Made by a program: the position numbers and the translations under genes
The notes under the pieces: model-generated
The model's database searches: none
What the model was told of the DNA's origin: nothing
Seen by the model: only the letters and a program-made list of their open reading frames with translations
Shown: piece after piece, positions 1-6,097 of the stretch
Layout of the letters: each line of letters starts with the position of its first letter
Position numbering within the stretch: the first letter of the stretch is position 1
DNA from: an uncultured Chitinophagaceae bacterium
Lineage (GTDB): Bacteria > Bacteroidota > Bacteroidia > Chitinophagales > Chitinophagaceae
Assembly: GCA_934502905.1 (NCBI GenBank)
Contig: CAKSVK010000195.1
Coordinates: 1 to 6,097, forward strand
DNA length: 6,097 bases
Direction: 5' to 3'

Positions 1-324
1 GATACATCCAAAGATCCGGTCGTAGAGGGATATTTTGCTTTTGAGCTTAAAGCGGACAGTTCGGCTATCGTTTATGTTGACCAGAAAGATAAGAATGCAC
101 CTGTAAGCAAGGAAAATGCTTCATCAACAACTGAAACAACATTTAAGCATTTGAAAGACAGCAAAAAGATCACTTTTGGTTATATCTATGATAATAAAAA
201 GGATCCTACTGCGGACCTTTCTACATCCGGCACTGTTAATGATGCAGTTAGCGGAGTTGAAGGAACCTGGGGTGATACGCCCAACTCTTCAAACAGAGGT
301 ACATACACTGTGACCAAGAAATAA
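1..324 (+). CDS. C-terminal end of an unrecognised, probably exported protein (5' partial)
   Basis: An open frame runs from the first base of the window to a TAA at 322-324 and gives 107 residues. No start codon is assigned because the gene begins upstream of the window. The visible part is rich in Lys, Asp, Thr and Ser, has no membrane segment, and alternates hydrophobic and polar residues (for example SAIVYVDQK and KITFGYIYD), which suggests beta strands. A Gly/Asn/Ser-rich tail (GTWGDTPNSSNRGTYTV) precedes the final TKK. A small exported beta-rich protein or lipoprotein is possible, but I recognise no family and assign no function. A strong hairpin terminator follows 20 bases after the stop, which supports this being a real gene end. 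It is on the same strand as the next gene but is separated from it by the terminator, so the two are probably separate transcription units. Confidence 0.7.
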   Translation, partial: DTSKDPVVEGYFAFELKADSSAIVYVDQKDKNAPVSKENASSTTETTFKHLKDSKKITFGYIYDNKKDPTADLSTSGTVNDAVSGVEGTWGDTPNSSNRGTYTVTKK

Positions 325-344
325 GGACATATTATATAAAATAT

Positions 345-388
345 AAAGAGGGACTGTCTCAAATTCCTGAGGCAGTCCCTCTTTTTTT
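345..388 (+). terminator. Strong intrinsic (Rho-independent) terminator
   Basis: The arm at 347-361 pairs with 368-382 over 15 base pairs, with one G-U wobble (T357 with G372), around a six-base loop AATTCC. The right arm runs into seven T residues at 382-388, and the left arm is preceded by A residues, so the hairpin could also serve the opposite strand. It lies 20 bases after the stop of the upstream partial gene and should end that transcript. It also insulates the large lipoprotein gene that starts at 455. Confidence 0.93.
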
Positions 389-404
389 ATCCTGTATGAA
401 AAAT

Positions 405-424
405 ATAAATACTCAAATATTTAT
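405..424. repeat. AT-rich inverted repeat upstream of the large lipoprotein gene
   Basis: ATAAATA at 405-411 is repeated inverted as TATTTAT at 418-424, with a six-base spacer CTCAAA. It sits 30 to 50 bases before the TTG start of the next gene, in the only stretch that can hold its promoter (389-454). It could be an operator, but 7-base AT-only arms arise easily by chance in such AT-rich DNA. I assign no factor to it. Confidence 0.25.
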
Positions 425-454
425 TTAATTTGGCGAACAACAAAGTAGAAAGGG

Positions 455-3400
455 TTGAATCTTACTTCTTACAGGCTGGTTCTTATGGCAGCTTTTTTTA
501 TTTTTTCCTGTGGAGAAAAGAATACGGGCAACAGGTATTCAAAGCCGCTTTTTACGCTGATGGAAAAAACAGGCATTGAATTCTCCAATACAATTGTTAA
601 CACGGGGGATTTCAACATTTTCAGCTACCGGAATTTTTATAATGGCGGAGGAGTTGCTGCAGGGGACATCAATAACGACGGATTGACAGATCTGTTCTTT
701 ACTGCCAATATGGGCAGCAATAAACTGTTCCTTAATAAAGGGGACTGGAATTTTGTGGATATTTCGCAACAGGCAGGCATAGAAGACATGGAGGACTGGA
801 GTACGGGGGTTGTTTTTGTGGATGTCAATAACGACGGATGGCTGGACATATATGTTTGCAATGCCGGCTATATTGACGGTAAACTACCGGAAAGCAGGCT
901 GTATATCAATAACAAGGACCTGACCTTTACAGATGCCGCTGCGGATTACGGGTTGACCAACAAAGGTGGCTATGCCACCCAGGCTGCTTTTTTTGATTAT
1001 GATATGGATGGCGACCTGGATTGTTTTATCATCAACAACAGCTTTATTCCCGTCAATACCTTAAACTATGCTAATAAAAGAAACCTGCGTGCGCCGGAAT
1101 GGCCGGTAGCAGATTTTCTGAAGGGGGGCGGCGATCACCTGTACAGGAATGACAATGGCAAATTTGTGAATGTAAGTGAAGCAGCCGGGATCCACGGGAG
1201 CCTTATCAGTTTTGGATTAGGCGCAACGGTGGGAGATGTGAACGGCGACCTGTATCCTGATATTTATGTTTCCAACGACTTTTTTGAAAAAGATTATCTG
1301 TATATCAATCAGAAAGACGGCACTTTTAAGGATCAGCTGGAAGCGTGGATGGAACATACCAGCCTTTCTTCTATGGGTGGGGATATGGCTGATATCAACA
1401 ATGATGGATTTCCTGATATATTTACAACCGATATGCTTCCCGAGGAAGATGGCCGCGTCAAGACCACCACCTCATTTGACAGCTATGATGTGTACCGCTT
1501 CAAAGAAGATTCCGGTTTTTACAGACAGTTTACACAAAACACCCTTCACCTGAACAGCGGTGCCGGCAAATTCTATGAAACAGCTTTCTACAGCGGGGTG
1601 TCGGCATCAGACTGGAGCTGGGGCGGGCTCATCTTTGATGCCGACAACGATGGATGGAACGATATTTTTGTTTGCAACGGCATAAAATACGACGTGACGA
1701 ACATGGACTTTATCAACTTCTTTGCCGATGAGCTCTTTCAACGAATGACCCTTACAGGCAAAAAAGAGGAGATACAGTCGGTCATGGGCAAGATGCCTTC
1801 TGTGCCTGTGCCAAATAAGGCTTTTAAAAACAACGGGGATCTCACATTTACGGATGTCGCCAAAGAATGGGGATTGTCGCAAAAGTCTTTTTCAAATGGA
1901 TCAGTCTATGCTGATCTGGATAACGACGGCGACCTGGACCTGATCACGAACAATGTAGATGAACCGGCTTTTATTTACCGGAATAACAGCCGGGAACAAA
2001 ATGAAAACAGCTATATCGGCATATTGCTGGACCAGCCTGGCGCAAATAAATTTGCTGTCGGAAGCCTGATAAGGATATATGCCGGCAACCAGGTTTTTAC
2101 CAGGGAGCTGGTGCCTACACGCGGATTCCAGTCATCGGTTGATTATAAAAACATTGTAGGACTGGGGAAGATAACCGCCATTGATTCCATGATGATAATG
2201 TGGCCGGACCGCAGCTTTTCAATGCATTATGATCATTTTGTTGATACGGTTTATATTATCGGCAAACCGGGTAATACTGAAAAAGCTGCTGTAAAAAAAG
2301 CTGCCGCAACATTGTTCGATGCGGTGAAACCTGCATTCGGAAGGCATGAAGAAGAAGATTACGTAGATTTTTACAAAGAGCTGAATGTACCTGTCATGTT
2401 ATCCAAAGAAGGTCCGAAAGCAGATACGGCTGATGTGAATAATGATGGCTTAACGGATATCTTCATTGGAGGTGCTGCCAACCAGGCAGGACGGCTTTAT
2501 CTCCAGCGGCCTGATGGAAAGTATGTTCATAAGCAGCAACCGGTTTTCGATCGGTCTGCGAAACCCGAAGATACCGCAGTGTTGTTCTTTGACTGTGACA
2601 ACGACGGGGATGCGGATCTTTTTCTGGGCGCAGGAGGCAATTCCCATGAACAGGGTCACCCGGACCTGCAACACAGAATATATGTGAATGACGGAAAGGG
2701 GAATTTTTCTATGGCAGAAAACCGGCTGCCTGCCAACGGAATGAATATCTCTACGGTAATTGCTATGGATTTTGATAAAGACGGTGATCTCGACCTTTTT
2801 ATAGGTGGCAGAAGTGTTCCTTTTGTGTACGGGGCTGTTCCACAGAGCTATTTGCTGGAGAATGACGGTAAGGGAAATTTTGACGATGTAACCAGGTTTA
2901 AAGCGCCGGAGCTGGCTTCCCTTGGCATGGTTACCGGTGCTGTATGGGCAGACATGAACGGAGATGGAGAGAAAGATCTTGTTGTTTGTGGAGAATGGAT
3001 GGCGCCACGTATTTTTTCGTTTGTAAACAATGGTTTTGCTGAAATCAGTACCAGCCTGGAGAATATGTTTGGCTGGTGGCAAACGGTTGCTGCCACAGAT
3101 GTGAACGGTGACGGACAGGTGGATCTTATACTGGGAAATGTCGGATCGAACTTCAGGCTAAGGCCGGAAAAGGACCATCCTGTAAAGCTGTGGGTGAATG
3201 ATTTTGACAGGAACGGCACTATTGATAAGGTTATTACGCACACTGTAAAAGGTAAAGATGTACCCGTGTTCGTAAAAAATGACCTGGAGGATCAGTTCCC
3301 TTTCCTGAAAAAACAAAACATGACACACGAAGCATACGCAAGAAAATCTATTGACAATCTGTTTCCGGCTGAGGCTATTCAATCTTCCGTAACAAAAGAA

Positions 3401-3787
3401 TTTAATTATTCAGCATCTTGTGTTGCCGTGAATGAAGGCAATGGCAAGTTTACAATAAAACAGTTACCGCCGATGGTACAGTTGTCCAGTGTCAATACGG
3501 TATGTATTACTGATCTTAATAACGATGGTGCCGCAGACATTCTGGCGGGTGGAAATAAAGCGGGGTTTTTGCCCCAGTTCGGAAGGCTGGATGCCAGCTA
3601 TGGACATGTACTCCTGAATGACGGAAGCGGCAACTTCAGCTGGATAGGTCCTGCCCGGTCCGGAATACTGGTGAGTGGGGAGACCAAGACTGTTGTTCCA
3701 ATCGGGTCCGGCGAAAACAAACGGTTCCTTTTTCTCAGGAATGACGATTTTCCGGAAGAATATAGGCTGAAGATACAGCAACCATAG
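455..3787 (+). CDS. VCBS/FG-GAP repeat lipoprotein with central ASPIC/UnbV domain (CRTAC1-like)
   Basis: This predicted surface-attached lipoprotein has 1110 residues, a typical length for this Bacteroidota family. The N-terminus has a hydrophobic stretch ending in the lipobox IFSC, so Cys19 would be lipidated. Calcium-loop motifs of the DxDxDG...D type start near residues 71, 123, 181, 261, 313, 395 and 487, and again near 660, 713, 772, 833, 882, 916 and 1020. They imply two beta-propeller-like units. Between them, about residues 519-593, lies an ASPIC/UnbV domain with NKFAVGS, GFQSS, VGLG and MIMWPD. Family hallmarks in the second half include LSKEGP (649-654), FGWW (872-875) and GNVGSN (894-899). 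The TTG at 455 is chosen because an in-frame TAG lies at 446-448 and the first ATG (485) would leave only eight residues before the Cys. A purine run AGAAAGGG (447-454) abuts the TTG, too close to be a normal Shine-Dalgarno site. The role is unproven: the fold suggests binding of ligands or proteins, and relatives often lie near SusC/SusD genes, though none is seen here. No C-terminal sorting domain is evident. Confidence 0.93.
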   Translation: MNLTSYRLVLMAAFFIFSCGEKNTGNRYSKPLFTLMEKTGIEFSNTIVNTGDFNIFSYRNFYNGGGVAAGDINNDGLTDLFFTANMGSNKLFLNKGDWNFVDISQQAGIEDMEDWSTGVVFVDVNNDGWLDIYVCNAGYIDGKLPESRLYINNKDLTFTDAAADYGLTNKGGYATQAAFFDYDMDGDLDCFIINNSFIPVNTLNYANKRNLRAPEWPVADFLKGGGDHLYRNDNGKFVNVSEAAGIHGSLISFGLGATVGDVNGDLYPDIYVSNDFFEKDYLYINQKDGTFKDQLEAWMEHTSLSSMGGDMADINNDGFPDIFTTDMLPEEDGRVKTTTSFDSYDVYRFKEDSGFYRQFTQNTLHLNSGAGKFYETAFYSGVSASDWSWGGLIFDADNDGWNDIFVCNGIKYDVTNMDFINFFADELFQRMTLTGKKEEIQSVMGKMPSVPVPNKAFKNNGDLTFTDVAKEWGLSQKSFSNGSVYADLDNDGDLDLITNNVDEPAFIYRNNSREQNENSYIGILLDQPGANKFAVGSLIRIYAGNQVFTRELVPTRGFQSSVDYKNIVGLGKITAIDSMMIMWPDRSFSMHYDHFVDTVYIIGKPGNTEKAAVKKAAATLFDAVKPAFGRHEEEDYVDFYKELNVPVMLSKEGPKADTADVNNDGLTDIFIGGAANQAGRLYLQRPDGKYVHKQQPVFDRSAKPEDTAVLFFDCDNDGDADLFLGAGGNSHEQGHPDLQHRIYVNDGKGNFSMAENRLPANGMNISTVIAMDFDKDGDLDLFIGGRSVPFVYGAVPQSYLLENDGKGNFDDVTRFKAPELASLGMVTGAVWADMNGDGEKDLVVCGEWMAPRIFSFVNNGFAEISTSLENMFGWWQTVAATDVNGDGQVDLILGNVGSNFRLRPEKDHPVKLWVNDFDRNGTIDKVITHTVKGKDVPVFVKNDLEDQFPFLKKQNMTHEAYARKSIDNLFPAEAIQSSVTKEFNYSASCVAVNEGNGKFTIKQLPPMVQLSSVNTVCITDLNNDGAADILAGGNKAGFLPQFGRLDASYGHVLLNDGSGNFSWIGPARSGILVSGETKTVVPIGSGENKRFLFLRNDDFPEEYRLKIQQP

Positions 3788-3824
3788 TGAGCTGCCCGGA
3801 GTAAGCCAGCATCAACTAAAAGCA

Positions 3825-4373
3825 TCAGCTTTCAGGAGTGAAGCTATATGCCAGCACTCGTTCTTCCATATCTGCCAGGGTATATACTACCAGTGTACCA
3901 TTTTTCCTGATATAGGTATACCGGTTCCTGTTCGCCCCTTTCTCTTTCTGGGAGTACCTGCCAAACCAATCTGCCATGGTGAATATGTTATGCTCGTAGA
4001 TCCTTATCCTGTTCACCCTGCTTACATTGATCTTTTTCCGGTTATCATCGGAGCTTCCGTCAACAGGCGTAAATATGTCCGGCCTGTATAAAAAGCTTGA
4101 CACAACATTGTTATGATCAAAGTTCACCAGCAAAGTATCTCCCAGGTAGCCGTATACCAGTCTTTCTCCACGGTCGCTGATGCTGTTGGCCGGGGCACCT
4201 CCAAATAACTGTAATGTTTCTTCGCGGGTAGTTACACCCTTTTCCAGCTTACGAACACTATCCTCGGGAATAGGCTTGTAAATAGCAAAGGGTGTTTTAG
4301 CAGGATTATACCGGGAAGAACAGCCCACCACGACCAGCGAAGCGGCTATAAAATAATAAAGGTATTTTTTCAT
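3825..4373 (-). CDS. Small lipoprotein with BamE/SmpA-like sequence, apparently duplicated
   Basis: This 182-residue protein starts with a classic lipoprotein signal: MKK, a hydrophobic core, and lipobox VVGC with Cys18 as the lipidation site. Residues 43-98 resemble the BamE/SmpA/OmlA pattern: KGVTTREE, then LFGGAP, then a tyrosine-containing strand LVYGYLGD, then LLVNFD followed by NNVVSSF. Residues about 126-179 appear to repeat it in degenerate form: FTMADWFG, then NRYTYI, then GTLVVY, then RVLAYSF. BamE-like folds occur in outer-membrane assembly proteins and in many lipoproteins of unknown role, so the similarity does not prove a role in BAM. The gene starts 24 bases after the stop of the subunit-3-like gene on the same strand, so it is probably the last gene of that operon. 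No clear Shine-Dalgarno site precedes the ATG. The protein could be an accessory of the dehydrogenase or simply a co-transcribed neighbour. Confidence 0.85.
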   Translation of the reverse strand: MKKYLYYFIAASLVVVGCSSRYNPAKTPFAIYKPIPEDSVRKLEKGVTTREETLQLFGGAPANSISDRGERLVYGYLGDTLLVNFDHNNVVSSFLYRPDIFTPVDGSSDDNRKKINVSRVNRIRIYEHNIFTMADWFGRYSQKEKGANRNRYTYIRKNGTLVVYTLADMEERVLAYSFTPES

Positions 4374-4397
4374 ACTAGAAATTAATGAGAGGCAAAT

Positions 4398-5063
4398 CTA
4401 CGAATAACTTGCACACTCTTTCATTTCCTTTTCTGTGTATGCCAGCCCGTATTGCTTCAGCACATCATCCGGTACTCCGTTCCACTGGTTGGGCTGATTA
4501 CCTGCATAACCGATATCTTCAATCCCGATCTTGGAAGTATAAAAGCCTGTGCAGGTAAGATCGCGCATCTTGTTAAAGAATGCAACTCCCTGCGACATTT
4601 CCGGTTTTGCCTTTTTGGGATAGGCTATATCGTCTACGATCTGTATTCTCTCCGCATCTGAAACGTCTTTGAAAAGCTTGTTGAACCTGTGAAGTGATTC
4701 GCGGTCCAGCCAGCGGAGTCCGCCGCGCATGGGCACCTGGTGTTCCGGCATATCCTTCACGATGAATTCGATGAAGTCCGGCACTTTGGCATCCGTTGCA
4801 CTTCCGCTTACTTCGTCTTTCGGAATGATGATGTCGGCAAGAATTGCGATAGTGGCCATTTCATGTGCCGTGAAAAAGGCATAGGATGTCACCTTTTTAT
4901 AATGCTCCAATTCTTCCGGCTGCCGGTCGGGACCCGCTGCCGGAGCTGTAGATTTATTTTCAACTACCGCTTCTTTTTTATCTGCAGGCTTGCATGCATC
5001 AAATAAAACAGAGGTTGCCAGGGAACCTACTCCAATTATTTTGAGTGATTTTCTTCTGTCCAT
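4398..5063 (-). CDS. Gluconate 2-dehydrogenase subunit 3-family protein (Tat-exported small subunit of a GMC dehydrogenase)
   Basis: This 221-residue protein begins with a twin-arginine signal: MDRRKSLK, a Gly/Ala/Leu hydrophobic core, and FDAC with Cys24. It may therefore be a Tat-exported lipoprotein, although Phe at -3 of the lipobox is not ideal. A charged and Ala/Pro-rich linker (25-50) leads into a Gluconate_2-dh3-type domain (about 60-205), with FFTAHEMATIAILADIIIPK and then VPDFIEFIV as the recognisable start. In characterised members this subunit lacks the flavin, binds the GMC catalytic subunit, and supplies the export signal for the complex. The GMC gene lies just upstream with a 35-base gap, which supports that pairing. 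AGGTGAT directly before the ATG supports the start. Gluconate itself need not be the substrate, because the same pairing is found in glucoside 3-dehydrogenases and other sugar dehydrogenases. Confidence 0.9.
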   Translation of the reverse strand: MDRRKSLKIIGVGSLATSVLFDACKPADKKEAVVENKSTAPAAGPDRQPEELEHYKKVTSYAFFTAHEMATIAILADIIIPKDEVSGSATDAKVPDFIEFIVKDMPEHQVPMRGGLRWLDRESLHRFNKLFKDVSDAERIQIVDDIAYPKKAKPEMSQGVAFFNKMRDLTCTGFYTSKIGIEDIGYAGNQPNQWNGVPDDVLKQYGLAYTEKEMKECASYS

Positions 5064-5070
5064 ATCACCT
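5064..5070 (-). promoter_or_regulatory. Probable ribosome binding site of the subunit-3-like gene
   Basis: Read on the - strand, AGGTGAT directly precedes the ATG at 5061-5063, leaving only a few bases between the AGG core and the start. Shine-Dalgarno sites are often weak or absent in Bacteroidota, so this is supportive rather than decisive. It agrees with the start chosen from the twin-arginine signal. Confidence 0.4.
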
Positions 5071-5098
5071 ATTTATTAAAATTAGTTAGTAGTAAAAT

Positions 5099-6097
5099 TT
5101 AAAGATTTTGCTTTTTCAGCTCGTCAATAATGTATTCGGATGCTCTCATGGAGAGCGCCAGGATGGTCCAGGTAATATTTTTGTCGGCCTGGGATGTAAA
5201 GGCAGCTCCATCTACCACGAACAGGTTTTTACAGTCGTGCGCCTGGTTCCATTTATTCAGCGCCGAAGTTTTGGGATCGTTGCCCATCCTGGCCGTTCCG
5301 GCTTCATGAATGATCTTTCCCGGTGCTTCCAGCCCGTAATTGTTCTTGGGATCCACATCTCCACCCCATGTAACAACAGCTCCCATGGCATGCATGATCT
5401 CCAGGAAGGTTTCTTTCATATGTTTAGCCTGGGCAATCTCGTGCTCTGTCCATTTCACATCAAATTTCAGCACCGGAATCCCGTATTTATCCACCACGTT
5501 CGGGTCTATATAACAACGGTTGTCGTGCATGGCCAGCGCTTCGCCTCTGCCACCCATACCCACACTGGCGCCGTAAAAGAACCGCTGATCTTCTTTTAAC
5601 GAGGCACCGTAGCCACCGGATTCCTTCGTTGTTCCGTTAACAGGGTGCCTGCCATTCATATTCTGTATTCCCATTCCGAACCCGTAGCCGGGCATTCCCA
5701 TGCCACCCCAATATTCAATGTGATAACCTCTTGTAAAATTCAGTTTCTTATTGCCCTGCTGCCACCATGGAGTATATACGTGCATACCGCCTACTCCGTC
5801 TTCGTTATACCTTTTACGGCCAAACAATTGCGGCAGGTATCCTCCCAGGGAGACGCCGGTAGAATCGTGGAGATAACGTCCTACCACATCACTGGAATTT
5901 GCCAGTCCGTTGGGATGCGCTTTTGATTTGGAGTTGAGCATTAACCGCGAACTCTCGCAGGCGCTTGCTGCCAGGATCACCACCTTACCTTTTACTTCAT
6001 ACTCGTTCATGTCCTCCTTGCTTACATAAGATATGCCTGTTGCCAACCCGTTATCATCTGTAAGCACTTCCCTGGCCATCGCATTGGCTATCACATC
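5099..6097 (-). CDS. GMC family FAD-dependent oxidoreductase, C-terminal 332 residues (N-terminus outside window)
   Basis: The frame stays open to the window edge and ends at TAA (5099-5101). The visible 332 residues cover the substrate-binding part and the GMC_oxred_C domain. The N-terminal FAD-binding GxGxxG region, probably 200 or more residues, lies beyond the edge. Near residues 39-56 is VVILAASACESSRLMLNS, a standard GMC core segment. HEAGTARMG (about 264-272) carries the expected catalytic His. LFVVDGAAF and then ADKNITWTILALSMRAS (about 304-320) form the conserved C-terminal flavin contact, with Asn307 as the likely second member of a His-Asn pair. A Gly-rich insertion lies at about 130-165. 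These enzymes oxidise alcohol or sugar hydroxyls with FAD. The downstream subunit-3 gene indicates a dehydrogenase that passes electrons to a cytochrome rather than an oxidase. A glucoside 3-dehydrogenase or another sugar or polyol dehydrogenase is plausible, but the substrate cannot be read from this fragment. The GTG at 6092-6094 is internal, not the start. Confidence 0.93.
   Translation of the reverse strand, partial: DVIANAMAREVLTDDNGLATGISYVSKEDMNEYEVKGKVVILAASACESSRLMLNSKSKAHPNGLANSSDVVGRYLHDSTGVSLGGYLPQLFGRKRYNEDGVGGMHVYTPWWQQGNKKLNFTRGYHIEYWGGMGMPGYGFGMGIQNMNGRHPVNGTTKESGGYGASLKEDQRFFYGASVGMGGRGEALAMHDNRCYIDPNVVDKYGIPVLKFDVKWTEHEIAQAKHMKETFLEIMHAMGAVVTWGGDVDPKNNYGLEAPGKIIHEAGTARMGNDPKTSALNKWNQAHDCKNLFVVDGAAFTSQADKNITWTILALSMRASEYIIDELKKQNL

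Noticed and set aside
396..428. ATG-initiated 10-codon frame MKNINTQIFI upstream of the lipoprotein gene
   Set aside because: It resembles the start of a signal peptide but stops at TAA 426-428 and is in a different frame from the 455 gene, which also has a stop at 446. A leader peptide cannot be supported from so short a frame.
425..432. TTAATTTG as a possible Bacteroidota -7 promoter element (TAnnTTTG)
   Set aside because: It matches all but one fixed base, but there is no convincing TTG-type -33 element about 20 bases upstream, and AT-rich spacers give such matches by chance.
1266..1553. 95-codon open frame on the + strand in another frame of the large lipoprotein gene
   Set aside because: It overlaps the supported frame, which carries clear repeat motifs, and shows no coding pattern of its own.
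2450..3082. 210-codon open frame on the - strand inside the large lipoprotein gene
   Set aside because: It lies fully antisense to a strongly supported coding region, has no recognisable domain or signal, and its composition looks like a reverse reading of the Asp/Asn/Gly-rich repeats.
3808..3827. AGCATCA repeated at 3808-3814 and 3821-3827 in the convergent junction
   Set aside because: The two copies are direct, not inverted, so they form no terminator hairpin. A 7-base repeat is too short to call a functional element.
5108..5599. 163-codon open frame on the + strand opposite the GMC gene
   Set aside because: It is antisense to conserved GMC motifs, and its translation is rich in His, Cys and Phe with no family resemblance.
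6092..6094. GTG as the start codon of the GMC oxidoreductase
   Set aside because: The frame continues past it to the window edge, and the protein would lack the FAD-binding domain required in this family, so the gene is truncated by the window.

Overview
The window looks like chromosomal DNA of a Bacteroidota bacterium, plausibly of the Chitinophagaceae or a related group. This is inferred from gene content and moderate base composition, not from a marker gene. The main clues are a very large surface lipoprotein of the VCBS/FG-GAP plus ASPIC/UnbV type, and a GMC oxidoreductase paired with a Tat-exported 'gluconate 2-dehydrogenase subunit 3'-type protein. There are no RNA genes, CRISPR arrays, transposases or phage genes.

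Layout: (1) 1-324, + strand, is the 3' end of an unrecognised gene, closed by a strong intrinsic terminator at 345-388. (2) 455-3787, + strand, encodes an 1110-residue predicted lipoprotein with a TTG start. It has two groups of seven calcium-loop motifs on either side of an ASPIC/UnbV domain. (3) 3825-6097, - strand, is a probable operon transcribed in the order GMC oxidoreductase (cut by the window end), its small Tat-exported partner, and a 182-residue lipoprotein with BamE/SmpA-like sequence. The two blocks converge with only 37 bases between their stop codons.

Function: the GMC and subunit-3 genes probably form a periplasmic or membrane-attached FAD-dependent dehydrogenase, oxidising a sugar, sugar alcohol or glycoside and passing electrons to a cytochrome that is not in this window. 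The twin-arginine signal on the small subunit would carry the folded flavoprotein across the membrane. The large VCBS lipoprotein belongs to a family often found near SusC/SusD glycan-uptake genes in Bacteroidota, which would fit a carbohydrate setting, but no SusC/SusD gene is visible here.

I see no clearly new system. The best leads are the apparent tandem duplication of the BamE-like unit in the small lipoprotein, its linkage to the dehydrogenase genes, and the paired-propeller architecture of the large lipoprotein.
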